Positions 43,829 to 55,744 are shown, counted from the first letter of the stretch. The stretch is DNA of 64,000 nucleotides from Tetrastigma voinierianum (GCA_016808115.1 JAEQBH010004555.1:80636-144635); one strand, 5' to 3'. The notes: generated by a model not told the origin, from the letters alone. Numbers and translations are program-made.

Positions 43829-44479
43829 TATTTCTAAACGTTTCTCTTTTTCTAGAAAAAAGAAAATGGACAAAGAAAAGAGAAAAATTCCCTCTTGTGA
43901 AGGCCAGACATGCTTTTTCATGGGGTCCATAATGTTCTTTTCTCGAATCTGGGGTAAGGTATTGATTTTAATGTGCTAATATACAAAGCTGGTTCCTGTA
44001 ATTCTTTCTATATATATTGAGGATGTAGGATGTTAGTGCCACACCATCTTCAGTGTGCCACAAACAAGAATCTGTAGGAGAAGGAAAATGAAACACCTCT
44101 ACAAGATGTGGCAGTACTAATCATCTTCACTTGCATTTGGCTGGAGAATCCTTTGGTGAGCATTAATTCTTATCAATTGCACACAAATGTAAGGAATAGT
44201 TGATTTTATTGTAGATGTTTTCACTCTTGCAATACACATTTCTTAATTTAGGTTATTCTAATGAACAATTATCTCTTGGTGCTTGACAGGTTATTTTTTC
44301 CAGATAATCCATCTCTATAAAGTACTTGCTAACTATGTCTAAGCAGCAAGGGAGTCTCCGTGCATGCCTATGTAAGATTCTCTTATTGGAAACAGAATAT
44401 TGCTGTATGGCTGGCTAGACTGCCACAGGCTTTTTGCAATGATCCAGATATGATGAAACTACGAAAGGGTTCCGGGCAG
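43829..44479 (+). other. Host interval, probable degraded ankyrin-gene sequence
   Basis: A short lysine-rich phrase near 44070-44100 and the position fit the spacer between the early and late ankyrin repeats of ITN1-like proteins, but frames are broken. I do not assign exons. Confidence 0.3.
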
Positions 44480-44790
44480 ACATGTTACTGCATATGCTGG
44501 AAATGTAGCATTTTTAATCCATCTATGAGGACAAAGAACTTCCCTGACCTTTACCCCATGACCATTCATGGGGTTGAGTCAGGGAACAAGAATATAGTGC
44601 AATTACAGGTGGAGAATCAGCATTCCCATGTGTGTGAGCTTTCACTGAAGAGAAATATTCTGAAAGACACACTGTGTTTGGTGCAATGGATGATAAAGGG
44701 ATAAGGTAAATTGCATCTTGCTGCAATGTTTAGAAAGTTATCATCCTTGCTCACTCCTATAGCTGCAAATGGGAAATCAAGTGGTACAAG
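44480..44790 (+). pseudogene. Ankyrin/PGG gene, late ankyrin-repeat exon
   Basis: The + frame reads YPMTIHGVESGNKNIVQLQV, ENQHSHVCELSLKRNILKD, the last ankyrin region of ITN1-like proteins (family: IHD-x-x-x-xKNIVLLAVENRQ-x-H-VYE-LLKRNI). After a shift comes an AMDDKG phrase, a deletion, LHLAAM, and finally CKWEIKWYK (44764-44790), which fits the family's QWEIKWY-x-YV segment. GTATGT at 44791 is a good splice donor. Same strand and correct order relative to 24535-25262, so I infer it is the other half of that gene, about 19 kb away. Confidence 0.82.
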
Positions 44791-44980
44791 GTATGTATGA
44801 GACATCAAATTCCTTTTTTATTTTTTTATAAGAAATTTTTTTCATTATTTACCTATTAATTTGTAGGTAGACCTTGCATGGCCAGCTATTTTTGAGTAAT
44901 TGGTTTCTGTGGCATATCATGATTTTCCTTGTGTATATTTACTTGCTTTTTATGGAAGTAACTAACCACAAAACTTTGCA

Positions 44981-45118
44981 GCTGTTGCCTTCACCACTAT
45001 CAGCAGCTGTACCAAGAGCCTGAAGAAATTAGCAGCATTTCATACCTTCGCAATTATCTGAGTATCAAGAACAAGACTTTGGCGCTGATTAATTATGTCT
45101 ATGGCCGAATTTTCAGGT
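44981..45118 (+). pseudogene. PGG-domain remnant of the ankyrin gene
   Basis: After a ttgcag that could be a splice acceptor, the sequence reads AVAFTTISSCTKSL, AAFHTFAII, and in the next frame YQEQDFGAD (45063-45089). These fit the first membrane segment (ATVAFA), the PAFNVFAI stretch, and the SRYQEQDF loop of the PGG domain; the second membrane segment between them is deleted. The PGG domain anchors ITN1-type proteins in membranes. Short and broken, but in the expected order after the ankyrin exon. Confidence 0.65.
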
Positions 45119-46637
45119 AATATTGCAGTAACTACCATTTTGCCATAGCCTAGCTCTGCTGTGGAGGTTGAGAATGAAGTCGGCCAATAGCTCGTAGACG
45201 TTTCACTTTCCCTTTTCCTATACAAACTATCGACATGAGAAAAGATGACCAAGAAAACAAAATGCGCTACCTCATTGGTTTCACATCATGATCTCTTGAG
45301 CTTTTGTTTGAGTTTAATTATGCTAGTGATCATACAATGTGTATTCTGGTTTTGTTTAAGCTTTTTTCATTTTATTGAAATAAGCCCACCAAATCATTAA
45401 TTTGAGCTTGAATTAATTTAAACTTCACATTATTTTTAGTTTCTAAGTTGTATTTGATGGATAGTATTAGAGACACCTCCTGCCCATATCATAAAGACAG
45501 TACATCAGCATCACATGGAATAAAAGCCCCTCAAACTGAAGTTGTTACAATGCAACTGAAAGATGCTCCAGCAACCGACAGACAGACGCTCCGGCACCTT
45601 CTAGAATGAAGTTCTCTCTAGAAGCTTCTAGTCCTGTATATATATATATATATTGCACTCAACGTTTTGAAATAAGGTGTAATTTTCATTTCCTTGTCTT
45701 GGATCCTATTCTCAACAGATAGACACTTTGTGATTTGTTTCTATTGTTTATGCTTGCTCTCTTTTAGTTGACCTGGAATTAGACCATTCATAGGTGGGAG
45801 ATATTTGTTAATGATGTCTCTTTCTATGTAACAAAATCAGAAATAAAATTGTTAACAAATGAGAATTTATTTTCTTCAAAATAACATGTCTTATTATATA
45901 TTATACCCCATTAGTTTGAGAATGCAAGTATCTATATTAATCCTTGAACTGCATGTATTGGCAAGAAACACACAGGGATAAATCTTTCTTCAAAACTTGT
46001 TGGTAGTATTATTATTTTTCAGTTTTATGTCCTCTACAAGCATGATAAATTATCAATATTAAAACACATTAAAGGATATGCAAAGTGAATGATCAGAAGA
46101 GGAAAACATGTTACCTGAAACTTTGTGATAAAGTTAAAAATATGTTTATAGTTTCACTCTTGATGTAAGTATGGCAATAAATACAAACAACCTTAATACA
46201 ATTCCAACCTCAAATTTTAATGTTTAGTAATAAATAAATTTCTAGATGTCGGAGGGTCGAGGCGTAACTACGCAAATTAATGTTGAGAAACAAATCTTTT
46301 TTTGTATATTTTTTCTATTAAATGGGTGTCCTATTATTGCATTTGTTTTTTGGAAAGACAAGTTTAGGGTTGTAAGGACTAGATTATCTAAGAATGTGCT
46401 TGGTTTCCTGACATACACTCATGTGAGAGGATGCATTATGAAGAGCCTGATGATAAGATGAGAAATACCTTTTCATTGGATTATGGTTAGTTGACAAAGA
46501 TTATAAATTATAAACTTTGTAAGATAAGTCTAATTACAATGAAGGAATACTATCAAGATTTCAAGGGCAAACCAAACGTGTGCAGCCTACTTGTTTATTG
46601 ATTATGATTTCATGTTTTGTATAGAATCATTGAAGTG
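45119..46637. other. Unassigned interval downstream of the ankyrin relic
   Basis: AT-rich with no convincing gene. It contains a GAA/TTC array beside a TATA run (45599-45655, listed separately) and a 71-codon + frame at 46246-46461 that I do not recognise. Confidence 0.35.
45599..45655 (+). promoter_or_regulatory. Heat-shock-element-like array upstream of a TATA run
   Basis: TTCtaGAA at 45599-45606 and GAAgcTTC at 45621-45628 (inside the 14-bp palindrome CTAGAAGCTTCTAG, 45618-45631) are two heat-shock-element dimers. Extra GAA (45608) and TTC (45612) units lie between them. A TATATATA run starts at 45637, ten bases downstream. This spacing is that of a compact promoter, perhaps of a solo copia LTR. 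No transcript unit was identified. Confidence 0.5.
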
Positions 46638-46648
46638 TTCACATATCA

Positions 46649-46652
<4 letters not shown>

Positions 46653-46690
<38 letters not shown>

Positions 46691-46767
46691 ATGATGGGAA
46701 ACTACATAGCACTAAGCTTACAAAGGCGATTGGATAAATATCCACATTAATTTTGAAGGGTAATATT
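46653..46767 (-). mobile_element. LINE 3' end with poly(A) tail
   Basis: A run of about 37 T (46653-46689) is the poly(A) tail of a minus-strand LINE. The bases to its right, read on the minus strand, continue the RNase H frame from 60343 to a stop, then a short 3' UTR (cctttgtaagcttagtgc). Separated from the rest of the LINE by the gypsy insertion at 46768-60342. Confidence 0.75.
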
Positions 46768-47664
46768 TGATGCAAGGTTGGGACCGTGATGAATAATCCT
46801 AAAGTTTAGATAAGTCAAAATATGGGTTTGAGTTAGTTTTCTAGGGCCAAAATAGGTTATGGGTGAATTTTGGAGATTTTCTAAGTTAGGGACGGTGTAT
46901 TTATAGTATATAAGGAAAAAAAAGGTTATTTATGAAGGTTTTAGTAGTATGGAACAAGATTTGAAAAGTTTTGGACTGAGGTTGAAAATTTGGTTATGGA
47001 AAATTTAAAGAAAATGTGAGATGGTGAGAGAGTAAGAGTTTGCACAAGTAGTTACTTCTGGAGTTCTTGAAAAGATCCACACAAGATAGATGATGGAGTG
47101 AAGGCACCCTGATCAACTATGGACGGGTTGATTGATAAGCGGACAGACCGCCACCAAGGGAATCCACCTAGAGTATAAGCTACAAACTACGCTAGAATCC
47201 ACCTAAGAGATAGAATAACTCTTAAAGAGAAATTTGAGACTTTATTAAAATTTGAATTAATTAAAAACACAACTAAAAGAAATTATTTATATTTTACTTT
47301 CTAAGAAATAAAGCAACTTCCAATTAACTAGGAAAAGAAACTTAAATTATATAAACAACTCTAAAGCAAACTTTCTAAAATAAATAAAAAACAAAAAGAA
47401 ATATAGCAGAATCTTAAAGCAAATCCTCCAAAAGATCCTGCGGAAAATCTTTCTAAAATCAATATGGCGACTCTACATTAGGGATTTGCCCAAGTTTGAC
47501 CCTGTTTTTTTGCCTTCCAAGGCCCAAATGAGGTCCAAAAAGGGAGTTTTCACATGTGTTCTATGCTTTTTGACCTCCCCAATCCAATTCTTCAAATTCT
47601 TCAATAATTAGGGCTGAACTCCCAATGTTTGGTGTGTTTATATAAGCTCATCAATCCCCCATAG
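46768..47664 (-). repeat. 3' LTR and polypurine tract of gypsy element
   Basis: The 886-bp LTR (46768-47653) has one copy of every segment. On the minus strand it starts TGATGAGCTTATATAA, with the TATATAA close to the terminus. The minus-strand purine tract CTATGGGGGAT (47664-47654) abuts it. Confidence 0.9.
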
Positions 47665-48745
47665 TTGGGAAAAAAGACTTGCCCTCAAGTCTTCATGGTG
47701 ATAAGCCCTCAAGTCCTTAGCATTGCGTGGAGAAATTTCGTATTAAATCTGGCAATTGCAACTTGTAGGCATTCTCTCAATTTTCTCTATAATCTTGAAA
47801 GGGTCATCTACCTGGCAGGCTTTCAAACTTTCTGGTGGAAACCCATCCTTGCAAAGGTGTACTGAGCAAGTCGTAACCTCCATTCGACATACTTGTAGGC
47901 GTCTATTTGCTTGTTCCACATATTTGGCATTTTGCTTCTCAATCTTCAAGCGAACTTCTTCATGCAACTTCTTGATCTCTTTGGCTCTAACTTCAACATC
48001 TCTACTAAATTGTTTAATAGTAGCATGGGGTGCTAATTCCATGGGTCCAATCGGTTGTAGTCCATAGACTACCTCAAATGGACTTTTCCCAACAGTTCTA
48101 TGCATGGACCTATTGTAGGCAAACTCAATTTGGGGCAGAATCAAATCCTATTGTTTCACATTTTTTCCTACACACATAGCTCAGGTAACCAAATTCCCAA
48201 GCATTAGTAGCCGGTTTGACCATAAGTGCGAGGGGGTGATAAAAGTCTTGAATAGTAAAGAAGCCCCCGATTTCCTCCACAGAGTTCTCCAAAAGTGACT
48301 GAGAAACTTAGAGTCTCGATCTGAAACCACAATCTTGAGAATACCATGTAAGCGCACAATCTCTTTGAAGTACAAAGTCGGCAACATCGCGAAATCATTA
48401 GACTTGTTGCATATTAATTATGAGATTAGGCCATCTTTGAAAACTTGTCAGCAGCCCGTTCATAATCGAATCTTTGTTTCTTTGTGTTCTAGGTAATCCC
48501 AACACAAAATCCAAGCTAACCTCCTCCCATGGCATATTTGGAATTGGCAATGGTGTATATAGTCTTGCATTGTTTCCATGAATTTTAGCCATCATGGACA
48601 CAACATACTTCTTGGCAAGTCTAGTAATGTCTCTCTCTAGCTTAGGCCAAAAGAATCTTGCCTTCACTAGAGCTAAGGTTTTTTCTTCACCAAAGTGTCC
48701 TCCTAATGCTCCACCATGCAACTCATCTAGAATACTCAATCTCAA
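47665..48745 (-). pseudogene. Integrase relic of gypsy element
   Basis: Minus 48745: DELHGGALGGHFGEEKTLAL, FFWPKLERDI give the zinc-finger histidines; the two cysteines are gone (YVVSMMAK). The core shows WEEVSLDFVLGLPRTQ (first D) and KIVVSDRDSKFLSHFWR (second D). The C-terminal part (minus 48144) reads LPQIEFAYNRSMHRTVGKSP, FEVVYGLQPIGPMEL, then DDPFKIIEKIERM, a GPF-type module, ending with DLRASLFSQLWG. No chromodomain was seen. Confidence 0.87.
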
Positions 48746-50292
48746 GGAATAAGACGGGTTGCATAGTGTTTCCTTTAAAGAGAAAATTGTCCACCCTTAC
48801 AAAATCCTTGAAAGGCTTGTCGGCGCATACCTTCCAGATTTCACCAAAATTAGCATCCTCCTTGTATAGCTCCTTCAACACATCGAATCCAACTACTTGG
48901 ACTTGCATGGAAGTCACTAAGGCATGTTTCCTACTCAAGGCATTTGCGACAACGTTATGAACACCTGCTTTATGCTTGATTATGAAGTTATACGATTATA
49001 AAAATTCCACCCATGTCGCATGTCTTCGATTCAACATGTTGGTGGTTGATGAATTTAGTGATTCGTGATTTGAGAAAGGCGCAATGGTTTGCAAACGAGT
49101 ATTGACTCCTAATGGAATAAAAAGCTCTATCCTTGTCATGGGTGGAGTACTTGGCTACTGCTTCATTTAACTTCTCGCTAAAGCAATAGTGCTTCCTTCT
49201 TGACTAAGGACAACACCAATCCCAACTTGAGATGCATCACACTCTACTTCGAACACTTTGTTGAAATCGAGTAAAGCCAAACATGAAGCTTCAATTACTT
49301 TCTTCTTAATCAACTCGAAGCTTTCTTCGGTAACAGTAGTCCACTTGAATTTGTCTCCCTTTGACATTGATTCATAGGAGCCATTATAGAGGCTAAATCC
49401 ATGAATAAATCTCCTATAAAAGAGACTAGCCAGAAAACTTCTCACATCATGGATCGAGGCTAGGGGGTTGGCCAATTTTTATCTCATACGTCTTGCTTGG
49501 TCCGTCTTAATTCCATCTTTAGTAACCACATAACGAAATACGATTTTGTCGGCATAGAGTCACACTTCTTCAAGTTGTAAGATGTCGTTGCTCCTTAGAA
49601 TAGAGAACAATTGCCTTAGATGCTCCAAGTGCTCCATCAATTCTTGCTATAGATCAAAATATCATCAAAGTATACCACCGAAATTTCGATGCATGGCTTA
49701 AGGATATGATTTATAAAGCTCGCTAAAAGATACTGAGAAGTGCATTGGATAGCCCAAATGGCATTTACCATCCCTCACTAGAATTATCTCGAGATTTAAA
49801 GGTCGTCTTCCATTCATCTCCCTTCGGCTCCATACGAATTTAATGGTATCCACTCCTCAAATCAATCTTCGAAAAGATAGATACACCATAGTGTTGATCC
49901 AGCAAATCATCGAGTCTTGGAATGGGAAATCGATATTCAATAGTAATCTTGTTGACTGCTCTACTATTAACACACGTCCTCCAAGATCCATCATTCTTTG
50001 TTACTTGTAGGGCAGGAACCGCATAAGGACTCTTACTCTCTCGAATTAGCCCTTTGTCAAGCAACTCATCAATTTGCCTTGTAAGCTCTTCATGTTCTTT
50101 AGGACTCATCCTATAAGCCGATTTATTGGGCAAAACAGAACTTGGTATGAGGTCTATTTGATGTTGAATATCTCTCATAGGGAGCAACCCATGTGGAATC
50201 TCCTCAGGTACTATATCAACAAATTCTTCCAAAATTGGCTCTACTTCTTTCGGGATCTCCTTCTCACTTCGGTTTTCTTCAGCAACAGCCAA
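48723..50292 (-). pseudogene. Reverse transcriptase and RNase H relics of gypsy element
   Basis: RT (minus 50292-49500): LPNKSAYRMSPKEHEELTRQ, SWRTCVNSRAVNKITI, YRFPIPRLDDLLDQ, FSKIDLRSGYH; the catalytic box Y-F-D-D is readable at 49674-49660 across a shift. RNase H (minus 49475-48723): FELIKKKVIEASCLALLDF, VFEVECDASQVGIGVVLSQE (catalytic D), and HKAGVHNVVANALSRKHAL. Long runs remain open, so the element is younger than the Tat elements. Confidence 0.9.
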
Positions 50293-50299
50293 AGGCCAT

Positions 50300-50965
50300 C
50301 ACTTTGAACCGAGTTCGATTTCTTTCTCCAACTCAAATTTTGACAATAAAGAATTCTTCTCCTCAGGTTTGGATGCTGGAGCAATTGTTTGTTTCAAATG
50401 TGCCAAGACAATTTTATGCCCATCCTTGCGGAATGTGTAAGTGTTCTTAAAGCCATCATAAGTGACCTTCCTATCATATTAACATGGCCTCCCAAGTAGC
50501 AAGTGACAAACATTCATTGGAACAACATCACACCATACTTCGTCCTAGTAGTGCTTTCCAATTGTAAAAAAGACAAGGCATCGATGCTTTACCTTGATAT
50601 CACTACCCTATTGAAACCAGCTAAGTTTATAGGGTTTTGGGTGTGGATCCATCTTCAAATCGAGCTTTTGCACCATCTCCTAAGAAATACAATTCTCGAA
50701 GCTCCCACTATCAATAATAACCAAGCAAACCTTGTCGTTAGATGTGCACTTTGTGTGAAAGACATTGGGCTACTGACCAATTTGATCTCCTCGCTGGGGC
50801 TACCACAATCTTAAGACTCCTTTGAACAACTAAGGAAGTCCTATGGTCAAGCATAATAAGTTCATCCTTATCTCCATGGTCAAATTTATGGAGATTTATC
50901 CTTAACTCATCCCCTTCTACGTCTTCTTCTTCAGCTTCATCTTCTTCAATTAGGGCAACCACTCG
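50300..50965 (-). pseudogene. Protease region of gypsy element
   Basis: Minus frames between gag and RT. The frame at 50962-50738 is acidic (DEAEEEDVEGDELRINLH) and leads into the retropepsin region. The D-x-G-S box should lie near 50700, where 'IDSGSFENCIS'-like codons are present in antisense of gaaatacaattctcgaagc. Downstream the fold is fragmented. Confidence 0.6.
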
Positions 50966-52025
50966 TCGATTAGGACATTCATAAGCTATATGCCCAAATC
51001 CATGGCTCTTAAAGCATTGTCTTGACTTAGAAGTAGACTCTTGCTATGGCTTGTGCACTTCACTTTTTTCTTGAGGTTTAAGGGTGGTTTTAGCACAACT
51101 AAGGCTCCTTGAAGTCGAATTCTTGATAAATTCTTCTTTAACACAATTTGTAGTAAATTTCCCATACTTGTTTAGAGCCTCAACTTTTAAGGCAAGCTTT
51201 ATCATATCTTGAAGGGTGTTATATGGCTGCAATTGAACAATTTTAGAAATTTAAAACCTCAAACCAGCAAGGTAGCGAGGCTATTGGGTGATCCTGCGCC
51301 TCTTGCGAATCTCCTTTGATCATTAGATTTTCAAACTCATTGCAGAACTCCTCCACCGGTCGGATTACTGTTGCTTGAATTCTAAATTTTTGAGGAGGAA
51401 GATATCTTAGCGATAATGGAAGGAAGATACTTCCTTTTTAGTTATTTCTTCATGTTTTTAAGTTTCAATCTTCTTTTACCATCTCTTTGGCCATTTGCCT
51501 CTTTAAATTCTCCGCCCAAAAAGAAGCATTCTGCCCAGCGTCTTGATAGCCCCAGCTTCACCTTTTCTTGCTCGGGGATCCACGATGCCAAAAGACCACG
51601 TTCGACAATATTAAGCCAATCCAAGAAGTCATCAGCATGCATTCTTCCTTCAAACTTTGGATTGAATCTGGAACCTTCATCATTATTACGTTTCTCATAG
51701 TAATCATCATTGCAGTATCGATCTTCATACCTTCCTCCATAATCATAGTCTCTTGAATGCTTATCTTTAGGCTTCTTGGGCCTCAAGTAATTTCGAACTT
51801 GGCTAGGTGGCACAGTTCCCTCGTCAAAACTTTCATCACCTTCACCTTCCGCGAAGGTCCTTTGTATACGTAGGATCATCATTGATAGTCATCTTGCTTT
51901 GTAGACGTTGAACCAGATTCAAGATCGTGACACATTTTACAATGGGGATTGAACCATGAGCCATGATTAGGACTCTTATCTCCGGAACCAAGAACGCCCT
52001 TTTGCTTATGATCAGCCATCAATCC
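50966..52025 (-). pseudogene. gag relic of gypsy element
   Basis: Minus 51882-51442: an acidic, Tyr/Asp/Arg-rich N-terminal stretch, then FNPKFEGRMHADDFLDWLNI and a PEQEKVKL phrase, the start of the gypsy capsid domain. Later, minus 51232-51044 gives YNTLQDMIKLALKVEALNKY, the end of the capsid domain. A CF-x-C-x-GFGH-like zinc knuckle lies near 51030-50990. The frame is broken between 51440 and 51240. Confidence 0.85.
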
Positions 52026-52042
52026 TTGAGCTCTAATACCAC
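52026..52042 (-). other. Primer-binding site of gypsy element
   Basis: GTGGTATTAGAGCTC on the minus strand, two bases from the LTR terminus at 52045, matches the initiator-Met-tRNA site TGGTATCAGAGC with one change. Confidence 0.85.
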
Positions 52043-52146
52043 TTTGATGCAAGGTTGGGACCATGATGGATGATCATGAAGTTTAGATATGTCAAAATAT
52101 GGGTTTAGGGTAGTTTTCTTGGGCCAAAATAGGTTATGGACGAATT

Positions 52147-53061
52147 TGTTGGACCAAAACAGTTTTTTTTTAAGTGTAAAAATTGAGTTGTTAGTTGACT
52201 TTGAGCCTAAATTAAAGTGGGACCCGATTTTATTTTGAACAATATTTCATGGGTTCATATTCTACTAAGTGAGGAGAATAATGTAGTATATTCATTTGCT
52301 CCGTCGGTAAGAAATGAATGAGAAAATAGGCTCCCAAGTGACCCTCTTGAAAAGGTGTTGTTTGGACTTTTAGTTTGAGTTGTGTCCGTTCATGAAAAGG
52401 TGATGTTTGGACTTTCAGTTTGAGTTGTGTCCATTCATGAAAAGGTGCTATTTGGACTTTCGGTTATGTCCTTTCATTTTGAGATTGTGTCTTTAGGATG
52501 GTGATTATCCGGAGAAAGTCACCAGAGGTCTATAAATACTCAGGTTCATTGTCATTCTAAAATATAACAAACGAATTTTAGTCATTTTCATTGATGCAGC
52601 GATTGCACTAAGACAACCTTTAGTGCATTATTTTGGCATTTAAGGCGGTGCATTCGGAGAGTGCAACATAGTTTGGTTCCTTTGGACGGATGAATTGAGT
52701 CTTTACTTGTCGTGTGAGATCATTGTATCCTGGGAGGCAAACTCTCGGTGACCATAAGCACCAAGAGTGGGGCGAGGAAATTTGTCTTAAGGACATAGTG
52801 GTAGAAACACTAGCCTTGATCTACCTAAGGATTCTATCCACGGTTCATTACGCAATCGAGGTTAGTATCTAGTTTGCATATATTAGAAACTATTATATTG
52901 TAACACTTTCATATCACATTTTATTTCTTAATTGTAACACTTCTATATAAATTTATTTCACATTTACTTATTCTTTGTTTTGGTATACTTTGCATGTTTC
53001 AAGCGAAATTTCAATAAACCAATTACTATATTTGAATGCCCTAGAATCCAACACTCCAACA
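52147..53061 (+). repeat. 5' LTR of nested copia element
   Basis: It starts TGTTGGACCAAAACAG and ends CACTCCAACA. It includes three 45-bp direct repeats at 52350, 52395 and 52440 (aaaaggtg-tgtttggacttt and gagttgtgtcc). No standard initiator-Met primer site follows 53061; the next bases are ttcttaaagacgg. Confidence 0.9.
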
Positions 53062-53256
53062 TTCTTAAAGACGGACTTTCCAATTAGTTTAATTACTTGT
53101 TATGGTTCTAGTTTCGATATAAAAACAGTGACTTTTGATAAACCATACAAAAAACATTAAAGTAGTAAGTTTAAAATGGTAACATAGACCGTTTCTGGTT
53201 TTATAACTTACTGCTTTTATATTGTTTGAATAGTTTGTAATCTTTGTTTGTCAGAA

Positions 53257-54107
53257 ATGGATGCAAATGATATTAATTTTCCTACTACTACAAATCATGT
53301 TGTGCCTGTGGTGCACCATTTGCAATTTCTACTCATGTGTCTCATAGGGAGAAACCCGAAAAGTTCAACATGAATGATTTCAAGACATGGCAACAGAAAA
53401 TGTTGTTTTATCTCACTACGTTGAATCTTGCAAAGTTTCTTCGTGAGGATGCTCTTATTTGTAGTGAGAATGAGATTGGTCGCCAAGTTGTTGCTGCGGT
53501 GGATGCATGGAAGCACTCTGATTTTCTTTGCAAAAACTATCTCCTCAATGGATTGGATAACACATTATATAATGTGTATAGTCAATCAAGGCGACCCTAA
53601 GTGTAGGAATCCTTGGATATAAAATACAAGACGGAGGATGTCCAAATGAAGAGGAAATTTGTTGTGGGCGAGATTCCTTGATTATAAAATAGTGGATTCC
53701 CGAGAGACTATCATAAGTCAAGTTCGAATCTTAGTGATCCTACATGAAATTCATGCCGAAGGGATGGTGCTTAGTGAATGTTTTCAAGTGGCTGCAATTA
53801 TTGAGAAATTACCGCCAAATTGGAAGGACTTCAACAATTATTTGAAACACAAACGCAAAGAAATAAAGCTTGAAGATTTGATCGTGAGATTGAGGATAGA
53901 TGAGGACAATAGAGTCTCCAAAAATAAAATAGGCAATCATTCCATGGAGTCAAAGGCACATGTGATTGAAGAGGGACATAAAACCAACAAGAAAATGAAG
54001 TATGTTGGCCAACAAGGGGCCAAGGGTGGTGATTCTAAGAGGTTCAAAGGCAATTGCTTTGTGTGCAACAAACTGGGACATCGTGCAAAGTTATCGAAGC
54101 CCAAGTA
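53257..54107 (+). pseudogene. gag of nested copia element
   Basis: ATG at 53257 starts MDANDINFPTTTNHVVPV; a shift near 53310 leads to the frame at 53337 (SHREKPEKFNMNDFKTWQQK, LFYLTTLNLAKFLREDA), typical copia Gag. A second shift near 53600 leads to 53659-54107, ending in the zinc knuckle CFVCNKLGHRAKLSKPK, where the last cysteine (C-x2-C-x4-H-x4-C) is serine. Confidence 0.88.
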
Positions 54108-54214
54108 AAGCCTCAGTGAACCCTGAGGAAGCGACTAAGCCCGATATAAGCAGAGGTGGAAAAACTTTCTGAAATATAGCTAACATAAGTTTTGCTGTAG
54201 TATCGAAGTCAACG

Positions 54215-55467
54215 GTGGGAAATACCAAGGAATGGTGGGTGGACACCGGGGCCACTAGACACATATGTTCGGATAAGAGATGTTCTCATATGAAGCAATT
54301 AATGATGGAGAACAACTCTTTATGGAAATTCCTCCGTTCCAAAGTTGAAGGCAAAGGAAAAGTTATATTAGAAGATGACCTCCGGAAAACTACTCTCAAT
54401 GATGTTACATGTTCGAGAAATTGAAAGAATCTTGTGTATGCGGATCGTTTGTTGAGTAATAAGGGTTTTAGAGTTGGTTTTTGAGTCAGACAAATTTGCA
54501 CTCACTAAAGAGTGGAAGTTTATGTAGGCAAAGGGAGATATATGAGCAATGGCCTTTAAGATGGAATGCCAATGACTATTGTATCTGATTTTAATAATAA
54601 GAACACATCTTCTGCTTATATGCTTGAGTCCTCTAATATATGGCATGGTAGATTAGGACATGTTAATTTTGATACTTTGCGTAAATTTAAAATTGATGCA
54701 AATCATAAATGTGAGATATGTGTTGAATCAAATTTAACTAGAGCATCATTTCATAATATTGAAAAGTGCGAACCTCTAGAGTTAATTCCTTAGTGATACA
54801 TGTGATTTGAAATATGTTCAAACTAGAGGTGGAAAGAAATGCTTTGTGACTTTTATTGATGATATACGATATATTTGCTGTATATTTGCTAAGGAGTAAA
54901 GATGAAGCGTTGGAAAAATTTATGCATTATAAGAATGAGGTTGAGAATCAACTTGGGAGAAAGATTAAGGCAATAAGAAGTGATCGAGGTGGTGAATATG
55001 ATGCACCGTTCGATCGGTTCTGTCAAGAACATGGTATTATTCACCAAACTTCTGCGCCTTATACACCTCAGCAAAATGGAATTGCTGAACGTAAAAATAG
55101 AACATTGAAAGAGATGATGAATGCCATGTTGATTAGTTCAGGATTACCTCAAAACTTGTGGGGGGAAGCTTTGCTTTCAGCAAATTATATTTTAAATAAA
55201 TTACCCCACAAGAAGTTAGACAAAACCCCTTATTCATTATGGAAAGGTCGGAGTTCTTCCTACAAATATTTAAAAGTGTGGGGGTGTTTGGCTAAGGTGA
55301 TGGTTCCTATTCCTAAAAGAATTGAAATAGGACCTAAGACTATTGATTGTATATTTATTGGTTATGCAATAAATAATAGTGCATATCGTTTTCTAGTGCA
55401 TAAATATGATATTCCTGATACACATGTCAATACAATAATTGAGTCAAGAAATGCATCATTATTTTAA
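54215..55467 (+). pseudogene. Protease and integrase of nested copia element
   Basis: Protease opens with EWWVDTGATRHICSDKRC (54233-54286), keeping the D-T-G-A active site. The pre-integrase zinc finger reads WHGRLGHVNFDTLRK and CEICVESN. The core at 54895-55467 has KAIRSDRGGEYDAPF (second catalytic D) and YTPQQNGIAERKNRTLKEMM (catalytic E), and the post-core segment KVWGCLAKVMVP. The first catalytic D region near 54840 is shifted (FIDDI). The longest open frame here, 203 codons from 54856, is integrase. Confidence 0.92.
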
Positions 55468-55744
55468 AATATATTTCCTAGTAAAAATGCATGTGATGGG
55501 AGTTTTCTTAAAAGAACTCATGATATTACGACTAGTGATATAGACCATGAGTCTATAAATGATGAAAGTGAAGAGGCACTTAGACGCAGTAAAAGGGCAA
55601 GGACTTCAAGTCCCTTTGGTCAGATACTCTATATTTGTTAGAAAATGAGCTCAAACCTTCAATGAAGCAATGTCACTCACATCACCCATGTGGAAAGAAG
55701 GCGTAAATAGTGAATTGAATCCATCGTAAAATCACGTAGGAGTT

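Noticed and set aside
44360..44480. Start of the 114-codon + frame as a true gene start
   Set aside because: Family similarity begins only around 44540; the upstream methionine is probably chance in a gene interrupted upstream.
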